A stretch of DNA of 64,000 nt from Lachnospiraceae bacterium (lineage in GTDB: Bacteria; Bacillota; Clostridia; Lachnospirales; Lachnospiraceae), in contig JAFTPP010000011.1 of the NCBI GenBank assembly GCA_017463255.1, forward strand, positions 62,001-126,000. Reading direction: 5' to 3'. The notes under the pieces are model-generated. The model had not been told where the DNA came from, searched no databases, and saw only the letters and a program-made list of their open reading frames with translations. The stretch's first letter is position 1. Each line of letters begins with the position of its first letter. The position numbers were made by a program, and so were the translations under genes. Positions 37,301-46,502 of this stretch are shown here, piece by piece.

Positions 37301-37702
37301 ATGAATGTACGTAATTGTAGAAAATGTGGTAAAGTATTTAACTATTTTGCGGGACCACCTATTTGCCAGGTGTGCAGAGCAGCAGCAGAAGAAAAGTTCC
37401 AGACTGTAAAGAAATATGTTTATGAGCATCATGGGGCTACCATTAATGAAGTGTCTGAAATATGTGAGGTAGAAGTGCCCCAGATCCAACAGTGGATTAG
37501 AGAGGAAAGACTGGCCTTTGCGGAAGATTCTCCTATTAGTATTGCATGTGAAAAATGTGGCATTATGATTAAGACGGGAAGATTTTGCCAAAAATGTAAA
37601 AATGATATGACGAATACATTAAGAAACGTATATTCACCAAAACCGGCGGCGCCGGTACAGCGTAAGGACCCACGTGATCCTGCGAAGATGCGTTTCTTAT
37701 AG
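37301..37702 (+). CDS. Flagellar operon protein YvyF-like
   Basis: A 133-residue protein with an N-terminal zinc motif CRKCGKVFNYFAGPPICQVC, a winged-helix-like middle (ATINEVSEICEVEVPQIQQW) and a C-terminal CEKCGIMIKTGRFCQKC. This is the YvyF family found in Firmicute flagellar regions next to flgM. No flgM is seen here. A strong GGGAGG precedes the ATG. It is likely a regulator linked to motility, but its exact role is unknown. Confidence 0.82.
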   Translation: MNVRNCRKCGKVFNYFAGPPICQVCRAAAEEKFQTVKKYVYEHHGATINEVSEICEVEVPQIQQWIREERLAFAEDSPISIACEKCGIMIKTGRFCQKCKNDMTNTLRNVYSPKPAAPVQRKDPRDPAKMRFL

Positions 37703-37724
37703 GTTATGGAAATGGAATGAAGTT

Positions 37725-38117
37725 ATGCTGAATGAAAAGAAAGTCATACTTATGACAAAAATGGCTTCTTATGAGGACACTGAGGCTAAGAAGAACGGGG
37801 CTATCGGTAGATACTTCAGAAGCGATTATATAGGATTTCAGGTGCTGAAGGCAATTATCAGTGCTACGATTGCATGTATGATAGTAGGGGGTATGTTTAT
37901 CCTTTACGATTTGGAAAATATTTTGGAAAATCTTTATGAAATGGATTTATTATTGATTGCCAAAAGAGCTTTGTTTATTTACATCGTAGTAGTAGTGGTA
38001 TATGCCTTGATTTCTTATGCTGTGTACTCGCACAGATACAGCCGCGCCAGAAGAAAACAGAAGATATATGCTCATTATTTGAAGCAGCTTGGCGTTATGT
38101 ATGATAAGAAAAAATAA
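37725..38117 (+). CDS. Small membrane protein of unknown function
   Basis: A 130-residue protein with two transmembrane segments (about residues 38-58 and 82-103) and Lys/Arg-rich termini (SRARRKQKIYAHYLKQ). I recognise no family. The start chosen is the ATG at 37725 with a weak GGA upstream. It lies between yvyF and another unknown membrane protein, on the way to the c-di-AMP cyclase. The hydrophobic pattern and tight spacing support a real gene. Confidence 0.65.
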   Translation: MLNEKKVILMTKMASYEDTEAKKNGAIGRYFRSDYIGFQVLKAIISATIACMIVGGMFILYDLENILENLYEMDLLLIAKRALFIYIVVVVVYALISYAVYSHRYSRARRKQKIYAHYLKQLGVMYDKKK

Positions 38118-38148
38118 GATGGAATCGGATTGACTGGAGTTAGTTGTA

Positions 38149-39336
38149 ATGAGAGAATTACTTGTTGTGAGAGAACATATCAAACATTTTTATGCAAAAT
38201 TTGAAGTGTATGTTACTCCATTGTTAAAATTTATATTGGCCTTTGTGGCGCTTGTGATGATTAAAAACAATGTGGGATATTTTCCAAGACTGAACAGTAT
38301 GGCAATTGTATTAATCATTGCATTGATGTGCTCATTTTTGCCGCAAAATTTTATTGTGTTCTTTTCGGCAGCTTTTTCTGTACTTCATTTGTATAAGCTA
38401 TCTTACGAGGTGGCAATTGTAGCAGTTTGCGTTTATTTACTGCTCTTTTTGATGTATTTACGCTTTTCACCAAGAGATACGATTGTGGTGGTATTAACAC
38501 CTGTGTGCTTTGCGTTAAATATTCCGTATTTGATGCCGCTTGTTGCAGGACTTGTGGGAACACCTACTTCTATTGTTTCCGTGTGTTGCGGTGCAATTGT
38601 TTATTATTTGTTGTCTTTTATCAGTGGAAATGCAGGCTCAATGCTTGCTTTGGGCGAGGATGGATCTTTGGCCAAATTAAGATATGTCATTGATGGAATG
38701 ATGGATCATAAAGAGATGTTAACCATGTTACTTGCTATTTCGGTAACAGTAATTGTTGTATATTTGATCCGCAGACTTTCCATTGATTATGCATGGTCTT
38801 TTGCAATCGGAATCGGCGCATTGATGAATATCGTATTACTGCTTTTGGGTGATGTGGTATATTACACAAATGTATCAATTTTCGGTGTGTTCTTTGGAAG
38901 TATTGTAGCTGTGCTTTTGGCAATGGTGTTACAGTTCTTCGTGTTTGATGTTGACTATAGCAGAACGGAAAAAGTACAGTTTGAAGATGACGATTATTAT
39001 TATTATGTGAAGGCAGTGCCTAAGAATAAAGCGGGCGACATAGGCAAAAAAGCGAAAAAGGCGGTTGTAAAACCTAAAATAGATGATGATGAAGACGAGG
39101 ATGAGGATGACGATGACGAAGATGATGATGTACGCATTGTAAGACGTACACAGACAGCTACCAGAATGCAGACGACGCCAAGAACTACACAAGGTAGCGT
39201 ACGCCCGGTTGCAGGAAGCACCAGAACACCGGTCTCAAGACCGCAAAGCACTGCAAACAGACAGACAGTACGTCCTACTACGGCAACGAATGCAACTCGT
39301 CACAGTTCTTCTTCAAGTACAACAACGCCTCAATAA
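38149..39336 (+). CDS. Polytopic membrane protein with an acidic, then Ser/Thr-rich tail
   Basis: A 395-residue protein with about ten hydrophobic segments up to residue 265, then a cytoplasmic-looking tail: a Lys-rich linker, 16 consecutive Asp/Glu, and a Thr/Arg/Pro/Ser-rich end of about 70 residues. I do not recognise the family. It lies 44 bases upstream of the diadenylate cyclase gene and 31 bases behind another unknown membrane protein. The low-complexity tail suggests a disordered interaction region. No catalytic motif is seen. Confidence 0.65.
   Translation: MRELLVVREHIKHFYAKFEVYVTPLLKFILAFVALVMIKNNVGYFPRLNSMAIVLIIALMCSFLPQNFIVFFSAAFSVLHLYKLSYEVAIVAVCVYLLLFLMYLRFSPRDTIVVVLTPVCFALNIPYLMPLVAGLVGTPTSIVSVCCGAIVYYLLSFISGNAGSMLALGEDGSLAKLRYVIDGMMDHKEMLTMLLAISVTVIVVYLIRRLSIDYAWSFAIGIGALMNIVLLLLGDVVYYTNVSIFGVFFGSIVAVLLAMVLQFFVFDVDYSRTEKVQFEDDDYYYYVKAVPKNKAGDIGKKAKKAVVKPKIDDDEDEDEDDDDEDDDVRIVRRTQTATRMQTTPRTTQGSVRPVAGSTRTPVSRPQSTANRQTVRPTTATNATRHSSSSSTTTPQ
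39082..39129 (+). repeat. Acidic low-complexity run (16 Asp/Glu codons)
   Basis: GAT/GAC/GAA/GAG codons encode DDDEDEDEDDDDEDDD within the 38149-39336 gene. Codons are mixed, so selection on the protein is more likely than simple slippage. Confidence 0.8.
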
Positions 39337-39380
39337 GGTGAGATAAAATATAAATATATATTAAGAGGGAATGGGTAGGA

Positions 39381-40241
39381 ATGGAGCAATTAAAGTTCTA
39401 TGTTGACAAATACTTATCAGCATTGCATATTCCTAGCAGCATAAGCTGGACAGACATTGTAGAGATTTTTATTATTTCTTTCCTTGTTTACCAGATTATT
39501 GTATGGATAAAAAACACAAAAGCATGGTCTTTATTAAAGGGCATGCTTGTTATTATGTTCTTTCTTCTGCTTGCGGCGGTCTTCAATATGACTACGATTC
39601 TATGGATTGCCAATAATGGATTCGGTATAGCAGTTACGGCGATTGTTGTAGTTATGCAACCGGAATTACGGCGGGCATTGGAGCAATTGGGAAATAAGAA
39701 TTTTATCAGTTCGGTTCTTAAAATTGATACAAGAAGTGCAACGGGAAGATTTACCGATAAAACGGTTAACGAAATTGTAAAAGCGTGTGTTGAGATGGCA
39801 AGAGTTAGGACGGGGGCACTTATCGTAGTGGAACAGACTATAAGTCTTGCTGAATATGAAAGAACGGGAATTGAAGTGGATGGTTTGGTTTCAAGCCAGC
39901 TTCTTATCAATATATTTGAACATAACACGCCACTCCATGACGGAGCAGCGATTATCAGAGGGGATAGAGTTACCTCGGCTACATGTTATCTTCCGCTTTC
40001 CGACAATAGAGGGCTTGGGAAAGAATTGGGAACAAGACACCGTGCAGGTGTGGGAATTTCCGAAGCAACGGATTCCCTAACCATTATTATTTCTGAAGAG
40101 ACAGGAAAGATAAGTGTAGCGTACATGGGTGAATTGTCCAGGGGACTTGATGCAGATGAATTAAGAGTAAGGCTTGCACAGATTCAGAATAAATCTGAGG
40201 ATGATGTGAAGAAGCGTAAATTGTGGAAGGGAAGAAAGTAA
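39381..40241 (+). CDS. cdaA: Diadenylate cyclase CdaA
   Basis: Membrane enzyme making c-di-AMP from two ATP, controlling potassium and osmolyte balance. The 286 residues have three N-terminal transmembrane helices (to about residue 90) and a DAC domain with DGA at residues 187-189 (HDGAAIIRGDR) and GTRHRAGVG, both required for catalysis. The order cdaA-cdaR-glmM is the conserved Firmicute arrangement, which links the nucleotide to wall precursor supply. Confidence 0.96.
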   Translation: MEQLKFYVDKYLSALHIPSSISWTDIVEIFIISFLVYQIIVWIKNTKAWSLLKGMLVIMFFLLLAAVFNMTTILWIANNGFGIAVTAIVVVMQPELRRALEQLGNKNFISSVLKIDTRSATGRFTDKTVNEIVKACVEMARVRTGALIVVEQTISLAEYERTGIEVDGLVSSQLLINIFEHNTPLHDGAAIIRGDRVTSATCYLPLSDNRGLGKELGTRHRAGVGISEATDSLTIIISEETGKISVAYMGELSRGLDADELRVRLAQIQNKSEDDVKKRKLWKGRK

Positions 40242-40243
40242 AG

Positions 40244-41572
40244 TTGAGTTTGAAGAAGAAACTGACAAATAATCTGGGACTTAAGATTCTGGCACTGGTA
40301 TTTGCAGTGATTTTATGGCTGATCGTAGTGAACATCAATGATCCGGTAAAGACTACAACTTATTATGGAGTGGAAGTTGAACTCTTAAACACCAATGCAA
40401 TTACCGATGATGGAAAGACATTTGAAATATTGAATGATTCCAATATTGTCAATGTTACGATTACTGCCAAAAAGTCTGTTTTAAGCCAGCTTAGCAGGGA
40501 AAATATTCATGCAACGGCTGATTTGTCTGAAATGACTTTTATGGATACTGTTGGAATTATAGTGCAGACGGATAAATTGAATACTGAAATTGACGCAATT
40601 AAGAGTAATATAGTCAATTTAAAGCTTAATATTGATGATGTGGCAGATAAACAGTTGTTTATTGAATTAACTACTACAGGTGAACCCGCTGAGGGTTATA
40701 TTGTCGGAGATGTAAGTGCTGCCCAGAATATTGTGCGTTTGGAAGGACCAAAGAGGGTAATTGAGTCTATTACAACAGCGAAGGCAGTTGTGGATGTTAC
40801 CGATATGTCTGCAAATATGGGTACCAGCGTGGAAATTGAACTTTATGATGCAAATGGTAAAAAGATAACCAATGCGGCGGTGGTTAAGAATATTACTGCG
40901 CTGGATGTTACAGTAGGTATTCTTGGGACTAAAACAGTTCCTCTCGAATATACTGTAATGGGTACACCGGTAAGTGGTTATGCATTAACGGGCGAGATTA
41001 CCAGCAGTCCGGAAGAAATCACCATAGCAGCAAACACCTCGTTGTTGCGTACGATTACGGGAATTGAGATTCCGGAAACGGCGTTGAATGTTACAGGTCA
41101 GAGCGGTAATATGACGGCTGTCGTAGATGTAACGAAGTTCCTTCCCAACGGAGTGCGCCTGGTAGATGATGATTTCAATGGAAAAGCTACTGTAGTGGTA
41201 TATATTGAAGAGGAAGTTTCGGTATCTGCTGCTGTAACTCCGCAAAGTATCAGTATGACCAACATTCCTGCAAACACAGAGATTGAAATTGTTCCGTTTG
41301 ATACCAGAATGGTTACTTTCGTTGGCTTACAGGAAAATGTAGATAAAATTGACAGAAATTCCCTAACGGGATATATCAATATCCAAGAGGTATTAAATGA
41401 ACTGAATCTTACTGAATTTAGTCCGGGAATCTATTATGATGTTGAAGTAGAGTGGAATGTACCGGATACGGTTCGTCAGAAAAAAGAATTTGAGGTTCAG
41501 ATTTTTGTTCCGCTCAAAGAAGAACCGGTGATTAATCCGGAAGCGGGACCGGGATTTATACAGTTGATTTAG
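40244..41572 (+). CDS. cdaR: CdaA regulator CdaR (YbbR-domain protein)
   Basis: Membrane-anchored regulator of CdaA. The protein has about 442 residues from the TTG at 40244 (a GTG at 40223 would overlap cdaA and is possible). One N-terminal transmembrane helix (LGLKILALVFAVILWLIVVN) is followed by four or so extracytoplasmic YbbR repeats with motifs such as GEPAEGYIVGDVSAAQNIVRLEGP and GTPVSGYALTGEITSSPEEI-type strands. It is 3 bases behind cdaA and 34 bases ahead of glmM. Confidence 0.92.
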   Translation: MSLKKKLTNNLGLKILALVFAVILWLIVVNINDPVKTTTYYGVEVELLNTNAITDDGKTFEILNDSNIVNVTITAKKSVLSQLSRENIHATADLSEMTFMDTVGIIVQTDKLNTEIDAIKSNIVNLKLNIDDVADKQLFIELTTTGEPAEGYIVGDVSAAQNIVRLEGPKRVIESITTAKAVVDVTDMSANMGTSVEIELYDANGKKITNAAVVKNITALDVTVGILGTKTVPLEYTVMGTPVSGYALTGEITSSPEEITIAANTSLLRTITGIEIPETALNVTGQSGNMTAVVDVTKFLPNGVRLVDDDFNGKATVVVYIEEEVSVSAAVTPQSISMTNIPANTEIEIVPFDTRMVTFVGLQENVDKIDRNSLTGYINIQEVLNELNLTEFSPGIYYDVEVEWNVPDTVRQKKEFEVQIFVPLKEEPVINPEAGPGFIQLI

Positions 41573-41605
41573 AATCTGTGATAGAAAGAAAGGTATATAA
41601 ATTAT

Positions 41606-42955
41606 ATGGCTAGATTGTTTGGAACCGATGGTGTGCGTGGTATTGCAAATGAAGAATTAACTCCCCTTCTTGCTATGCAGCTTGGCATGGCGGGAGCGCA
41701 TGTATTAACAAAGGAAAAGTCTCATAAGCCTACGATTATGGTAGGGTGTGATACCCGTATTTCGGGAGACATGTTGGCAAACGCATTGATGGCAGGTGTT
41801 TGTTCTGTTGGTGCAAATGCAGTATATGTAGGAGTGGTGCCTACACCGGCTGTTGCATATTTAACAAGAAAGTACAAAGTGGATGCAGGCGTTGTAATTT
41901 CAGCATCTCACAATCCGGTGGAATTCAACGGAATCAAGTTTTTTGACGAAAACGGATATAAGTTACCGGATGCGATGGAAGATGAAATTGAAGAACTAAT
42001 CCGTTCTGACATGAAGGGAGTAAAGTTTCCAACCGGTTCAGGAGTAGGAAAGATTAAATATAGAACTGATGCAAGAGAAGAATACATTAATCATGCAATT
42101 TGTTCAGTTAATGTAAATCTTTCCGGTGTGAAGATTGTGGTAGACTGTGCAGAAGGAGCGGCTCATTATACCTCAGTGGAAGCATTAAAAGAGCTTGGTG
42201 CTGAGGTGATTGCAATTCATAACAATCCGGATGGAATCAATATTAATGCTAACTGCGGTTCTACCCATATGGAAGAATTGCAGGCCAGAGTGGTATATGA
42301 ACATGCTGATTTAGGTCTTGCGTTTGATGGTGATGCAGACCGTTTGCTCGCTGTTGATGAGAACGGAAAAGTAGTAAACGGCGATGAGATTATGGCTATC
42401 ATCGGTAATCATATGAAGGAACAGGGCAAGTTAAAGGAAGATATGATCGTCGTTACGGTTATGTCAAACCTTGGTTTCATGCTTATGGCAAAAGAAAAAG
42501 GCATCAATGTGGTTCAGACTAAGGTGGGTGACAGATACGTATTGGAGTCTATGCAGGAGTTAAAGGCTAACCTAGGTGGTGAACAATCAGGACATATTAT
42601 CTTTTTGGATGACAACACTACCGGCGATGGTTTATTAAGCGCGTTGCATTTGTTGGAAGTAATGGTACAAACGGGTAAAAAAATGTCGGAGCTTGCTTCT
42701 ATTATGGAAGTGCTTCCCCAAGCATTAGTTAATGCTAAAGTGCCTACACATAAAAAGAATGATTACATGGAGTATCCTGAAATTGCTACAGCAATTGCAA
42801 AATTGACAGAGCAATTTGCCGGAGAAGGAAGAGTGTTAATCAGACCTTCGGGTACGGAACCGCTTGTAAGAGTTATGATTGAAGGAAAGAATCAGGAGTT
42901 GATTCAGGAAGAAGCATTGAAATTAGCAAAACTGATTGAAAAGACAATGTTGTAA
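41606..42955 (+). CDS. glmM: Phosphoglucosamine mutase GlmM
   Basis: Converts glucosamine-6-phosphate to glucosamine-1-phosphate for UDP-GlcNAc and peptidoglycan. The 449-residue protein has the phosphoserine loop [11 protein letters not shown] (S101), the metal loop [10 protein letters not shown], the sugar-binding GGEQSGHI and the phosphate-binding [12 protein letters not shown]. GlmM is inhibited by contact with CdaA in other Firmicutes, consistent with this operon. Confidence 0.97.
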   Translation: MARLFGTDGVRGIANEELTPLLAMQLGMAGAHVLTKEKSHKPTIMVGCDTRISGDMLANALMAGVCSVGANAVYVGVVPTPAVAYLTRKYKVDAGVVISASHNPVEFNGIKFFDENGYKLPDAMEDEIEELIRSDMKGVKFPTGSGVGKIKYRTDAREEYINHAICSVNVNLSGVKIVVDCAEGAAHYTSVEALKELGAEVIAIHNNPDGININANCGSTHMEELQARVVYEHADLGLAFDGDADRLLAVDENGKVVNGDEIMAIIGNHMKEQGKLKEDMIVVTVMSNLGFMLMAKEKGINVVQTKVGDRYVLESMQELKANLGGEQSGHIIFLDDNTTGDGLLSALHLLEVMVQTGKKMSELASIMEVLPQALVNAKVPTHKKNDYMEYPEIATAIAKLTEQFAGEGRVLIRPSGTEPLVRVMIEGKNQELIQEEALKLAKLIEKTML

Positions 42956-42971
42956 TTAATAATCTTTGCTA

Positions 42972-43000
42972 TTGTTATCAGGTGTGAAAAATGATATAGT
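42972..43000 (+). promoter_or_regulatory. Promoter of the HPr gene
   Basis: TTGTTA (42972-42977), a 17-base spacer and TATAGT (42995-43000), 55 bases before the ATG. Confidence 0.6.
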
Positions 43001-43055
43001 ATAGGTGGAATAAACAATACGAAGATTTAAAGACGTAAGAAATGGAGGTAAGCTT

Positions 43056-43319
43056 ATGGTAAGTCAGAAGGTAGTAATTAAAAATCCTACAGGGCTACAT
43101 CTACGACCGGCTGGAATCCTATGTAAGGAAGCTATGCAGTTTAAGTCTTTAATAACTTTTACTTTTAGAGATAATACAGCGAATGCCAAGAGTGTGCTTA
43201 GTGTGCTCGGAGCATGTGTAAAATGTGGCGATGAAATTGAGTTTGTTTGCGAAGGCGAAGATGAACAGGAAGCATTAAAAGCTCTTGTGGAAGCTATCGA
43301 AAGTGGACTTGGTGAATAA
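43056..43319 (+). CDS. HPr phosphocarrier protein
   Basis: An 87-residue HPr with the active-site motif NPTGLHLRPAG (H15, R17) and a regulatory-site serine at S46 in NAKSVLSVLGAC. The motif after S46 departs from the usual KSIMG, with extra cysteines (GACVKCG). It can relay phosphate from Enzyme I to PTS transporters. Neither ptsI nor hprK is adjacent. GGAGG precedes the ATG; it has its own promoter and terminator. Compare the His-less paralog at 7270-7500. Confidence 0.92.
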   Translation: MVSQKVVIKNPTGLHLRPAGILCKEAMQFKSLITFTFRDNTANAKSVLSVLGACVKCGDEIEFVCEGEDEQEALKALVEAIESGLGE

Positions 43320-43323
43320 AAGG

Positions 43324-43356
43324 AAAGCTCATCTGTATTATGGATGAGCTTTTTAT
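43324..43356 (+). terminator. Terminator of the HPr gene
   Basis: AAAGCTCATC (43324-43333) pairs with GATGAGCTTT (43343-43352) around a 9-base loop, then TT. Confidence 0.8.
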
Positions 43357-43426
43357 GATTCATATAGAACTCTATTTTTTAGAAGATGAGCAAATTGACA
43401 GTAAGATGGATGGAGGATGATTTGTC

Positions 43427-45103
43427 GTGGTGAATTATAAAAGATATCGGAAAAATCCGGTTGTAGATTACCCTGAAAGAGAATGGCCTAACAAAGAAAT
43501 AGAAAAGGCCCCTATTTGGTGCAGCGTTGACTTAAGAGATGGTAATCAGGCGTTGATTGAGCCAATGGTTGTGCAGGAAAAAATTGAAATGTTCCAGTTC
43601 CTTGTGAATATGGGATTTAAGGAAATAGAGATTGGTTTTCCGTCAGCAAGCCAGATTGAGTTTGATTTTTTAAGACAATTAATTGATAGAAAGTTAATTC
43701 CGGATGATGTAAGGGTTCAGGTATTGGTACAATGCCGTGAGGAATTAATTGACCGTACTTTCGAAGCAATCGAAGGATGTAAACAGGCGGTTGTACATAT
43801 TTATAATTCAACATCTACATTACAGAGAGATGTTGTGTTTAATATGAGTCGTGAAGAGATTATTGATATTGCCGTTAAAGGTACACAGATGGTAAAGGAA
43901 AGGGCTGCAAAGTTCCCGGGTAAGATTGTTTTAGAGTATTCTCCGGAAAGCTTTACAGGAACAGAACTTGATTTTGCGTTAGAAATTTGTACTGCAGTAC
44001 AGGATACATGGGGAGCAACCAAGGAAGATCCGATTATTATTAACCTTCCTTCTACTGTTGAAATGAATACTCCTAATGTTTACGCGGATCAGATTGAATG
44101 GATGTCAAAACATTTTAAGAACCGTGAGAGTATTATTTTGAGCGTACATCCTCATAACGACAGAGGAACCGGTGTTGCAGCTGCTGAGCTTTCGCTCCTT
44201 GCAGGTGCGGACAGAGTAGAGGGTACTTTGTTTGGTAACGGTGAAAGAACCGGTAATGTGGATATTTTGAATATAGCATACAACATGTTCTCACAAGGTA
44301 TTAATCCTGAGCTTGAAATTGAACATGTGAACGATATTATTGAGATTTATGAGAGATGTTGTAAGATTCCGATTCACCCAAGACATCCTTATGCAGGTAA
44401 GTTGGTATTTACAGCCTTTTCCGGTTCTCATCAGGATGCTATTAACAAAGGTGTCAAGGCAATGCGTGACAGAAATAATGAGTTCTGGCAGGTGCCTTAC
44501 CTTCCAATCGATCCTGCGGATATTGGACGTGAATATGAACCTATTGTACGTATTAACTCCCAGTCAGGTAAGGGCGGTGTAGCCTTTGTTATGGATACCT
44601 ATTTTGGCTTTAAGCTTCCAAAGGGAATGCATAAAGAGTTTGCAAATGTTATCCAGAAGATTTCTGAAAAACAGGGTGAGGTTTCACCGGAACAGATTAT
44701 GGAAGAGTTCCGTAAAGAGTATCTTGAACAGAAAGAACCGCTTCACTTTAGAAAGCTTAAGATTGATGATATGAGTGATACAGTAGACAGTCCGTTTGAT
44801 ACCAAGGTTACGGTTACTTATACAGACCATGGTGTTGAAAGAGTGTTTGAGGCTGTAGGTAATGGTCCGATTGATGCTGTGCAGCGTGGACTTCAGGTGG
44901 AACTTGGCGTCAAAGTTAAGGTGCTGGATTATGAAGAGCATGCTCTCCAGAGTGGCGCAAGCTCCCAGGCAGCAGCCTATATCCATCTCTTAGATGCAGA
45001 TGATGGAAGAGTTACTTATGGTGTAGGCGTAAGTTCTAATATTACCAGAGCTTCAGTAAGAGCTATTTTCTCTGCACTGAACAGATTGCATATTGAAAGA
45101 TAA
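43427..45103 (+). CDS. leuA: 2-isopropylmalate synthase LeuA
   Basis: First committed step of leucine synthesis: acetyl-CoA plus 2-ketoisovalerate. The 558-residue protein is the long LeuA form with a catalytic TIM barrel (CSVDLRDGNQALIEPM near residue 28, metal-binding HPHNDRGTGVAAAEL), and a C-terminal regulatory domain for leucine feedback. GTG start, with GGAGGAT 9 bases upstream. No T-box or leader peptide is seen in the short upstream gap. It is a single gene followed by a strong terminator. Confidence 0.95.
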   Translation: MVNYKRYRKNPVVDYPEREWPNKEIEKAPIWCSVDLRDGNQALIEPMVVQEKIEMFQFLVNMGFKEIEIGFPSASQIEFDFLRQLIDRKLIPDDVRVQVLVQCREELIDRTFEAIEGCKQAVVHIYNSTSTLQRDVVFNMSREEIIDIAVKGTQMVKERAAKFPGKIVLEYSPESFTGTELDFALEICTAVQDTWGATKEDPIIINLPSTVEMNTPNVYADQIEWMSKHFKNRESIILSVHPHNDRGTGVAAAELSLLAGADRVEGTLFGNGERTGNVDILNIAYNMFSQGINPELEIEHVNDIIEIYERCCKIPIHPRHPYAGKLVFTAFSGSHQDAINKGVKAMRDRNNEFWQVPYLPIDPADIGREYEPIVRINSQSGKGGVAFVMDTYFGFKLPKGMHKEFANVIQKISEKQGEVSPEQIMEEFRKEYLEQKEPLHFRKLKIDDMSDTVDSPFDTKVTVTYTDHGVERVFEAVGNGPIDAVQRGLQVELGVKVKVLDYEEHALQSGASSQAAAYIHLLDADDGRVTYGVGVSSNITRASVRAIFSALNRLHIER

Positions 45104-45120
45104 TGATACAATCAATATAA

Positions 45121-45150
45121 AAATCCGGCGCTTTGATGCGCCGGATTTTT
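45121..45150. terminator. Bidirectional terminator between leuA and a DUF3048 gene
   Basis: AAATCCGGCGC (45121-45131) pairs with GCGCCGGATTT (45138-45148) with a TTTGAT loop; T-runs flank it on both strands. It serves leuA on the plus strand and the lipoprotein gene on the minus strand. Confidence 0.9.
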
Positions 45151-45155
45151 TATGT

Positions 45156-46358
45156 TTAGTTAGAAGCTAATGATTCGTTAATTTCAAAGCTGGGATATTT
45201 TTCTTCCTGAATAATTGCAATATATGTTTTGCCGGTGTTGAGTACGATTTCGTTTCCGTCCATATCGTAGTAACGTGTAGCACCATAGTCAGTTGTCTTT
45301 TCCCATCTTACAGGAATCGCTTTACCCTGTGTCACAAAGTAGCCGGTACGTGTGGTATCGTGCATTTTAAAAGCCAGATATTTTGAAACGGAACCATCAC
45401 CGTCAATACGCTTTTCGCTGTATGTTGTTTGAATAATAACATTTGCAAAGGTTAACTGTTCGCCGGTTGTGGCATCAATCTGTGCTTCGCCATGTAAGTA
45501 TTTGTAATACAGACCGTCTTCTTCGTTATATTCAAGATAAGATTCAGAATATGGATAAGGGTCTGATAAATCAATTGCGGGAGCGTCCATAACGTCCGGC
45601 GCATCTTCTAAAGTATTTGTATCTTCTGCAAACTGGAAATGATCCGGTTCGTAGTATTCTTCTCTGTGCTCCAAAGGATAATCAAGTCTGTCCATTGCTG
45701 TCAGAATGCCTTCTGCACTTACGTAACAGTTGTGAGGGCTCTTTCTGCTCTTGTCGCGGAAAAATGCAACGGTACCTTTGGATGAGGAACCGGCACCTGC
45801 TTCAGCGTTTTCGGAAAGATTCTGAATATCACCTAAGCTTAAACGGTCTTGCATATAGTATACACCGCCAACGTGGATTAAGATGGGATCCCATTCACAT
45901 GCCATGTAGAAATAGTAATCACGGCAGCTACGGATGTTTCCGATTTTGTCAAGGGACTGCCAACCATCGATAACTGCTAACTGACGTGAAATGCCGCCTT
46001 CTTCCATACATTCGTACAGGATATCTGCCTGACCGATGCCGTTTTGTGGCTGGGCTGCCTTGTCTGTAGGCATCATAATGGCGATTGGTCTTGCAATTGC
46101 CTGTTCCTCGGTAATCCATTCGTTGGTCAATTTGCTTCGAACCATGCCTTCTTCAGGTGGCAAATCTTCTTCGGGTTCGTCTGCCACAGGATTGTCAGTA
46201 GGGTCATCCACTACGGGGTCGTCCTTAGGAATTTCGCTTGTTATATTGTCTTCTTCTGCGGGAGGAACGGGCTTGGAAGCCGGCTCATCTTTGCCACATC
46301 CTACTAAGAGTAAAGAGGATGTTAAAGTAAGGAGAAGTAACAATTTTAATCGTTTCAT
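45156..46358 (-). CDS. DUF3048 family lipoprotein (first copy)
   Basis: A 400-residue lipoprotein with a signal peptide ending in the lipobox LLLVGC, an acidic Pro/Glu-rich linker (about 25-70), and a DUF3048 (YerB-like) domain from about residue 75 (SKLTNEWITEEQAIARPIAI, ADILYECMEEGGISRQLAV, GNIRSCRDYYFYMA). The family function is unknown; it is expected at the outer face of the membrane. A second copy is just upstream on the same strand. Confidence 0.88.
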   Translation of the reverse strand: MKRLKLLLLLTLTSSLLLVGCGKDEPASKPVPPAEEDNITSEIPKDDPVVDDPTDNPVADEPEEDLPPEEGMVRSKLTNEWITEEQAIARPIAIMMPTDKAAQPQNGIGQADILYECMEEGGISRQLAVIDGWQSLDKIGNIRSCRDYYFYMACEWDPILIHVGGVYYMQDRLSLGDIQNLSENAEAGAGSSSKGTVAFFRDKSRKSPHNCYVSAEGILTAMDRLDYPLEHREEYYEPDHFQFAEDTNTLEDAPDVMDAPAIDLSDPYPYSESYLEYNEEDGLYYKYLHGEAQIDATTGEQLTFANVIIQTTYSEKRIDGDGSVSKYLAFKMHDTTRTGYFVTQGKAIPVRWEKTTDYGATRYYDMDGNEIVLNTGKTYIAIIQEEKYPSFEINESLASN

Positions 46359-46455
46359 TTTTATGTCCTCGCTTTCGTATCACACTTGTCTTAAGTGTAT
46401 CATAAAACATGTGATACGTCATTAAGAAAATCTTCCAAATGGACAAGAAAAGAAC

Positions 46456-46489
46456 AAAAAAGAGCATATATGGCAGTGCATATATGCTC
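46456..46489 (-). terminator. Terminator of the second DUF3048 gene
   Basis: GAGCATATATG (46462-46472) pairs with CATATATGCTC (46479-46489) around a 6-base loop; on the minus strand the stem is followed by six T. It separates the two DUF3048 genes into two transcripts. Confidence 0.85.
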
Positions 46490-46502
46490 AATCCATTCTT
46501 TG

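Noticed and set aside
43357..43426. T-box or leucine leader upstream of leuA
   Set aside because: The gap is only about 70 bases after the HPr terminator and has no T-box motif, Leu-rich leader peptide or terminator hairpin.
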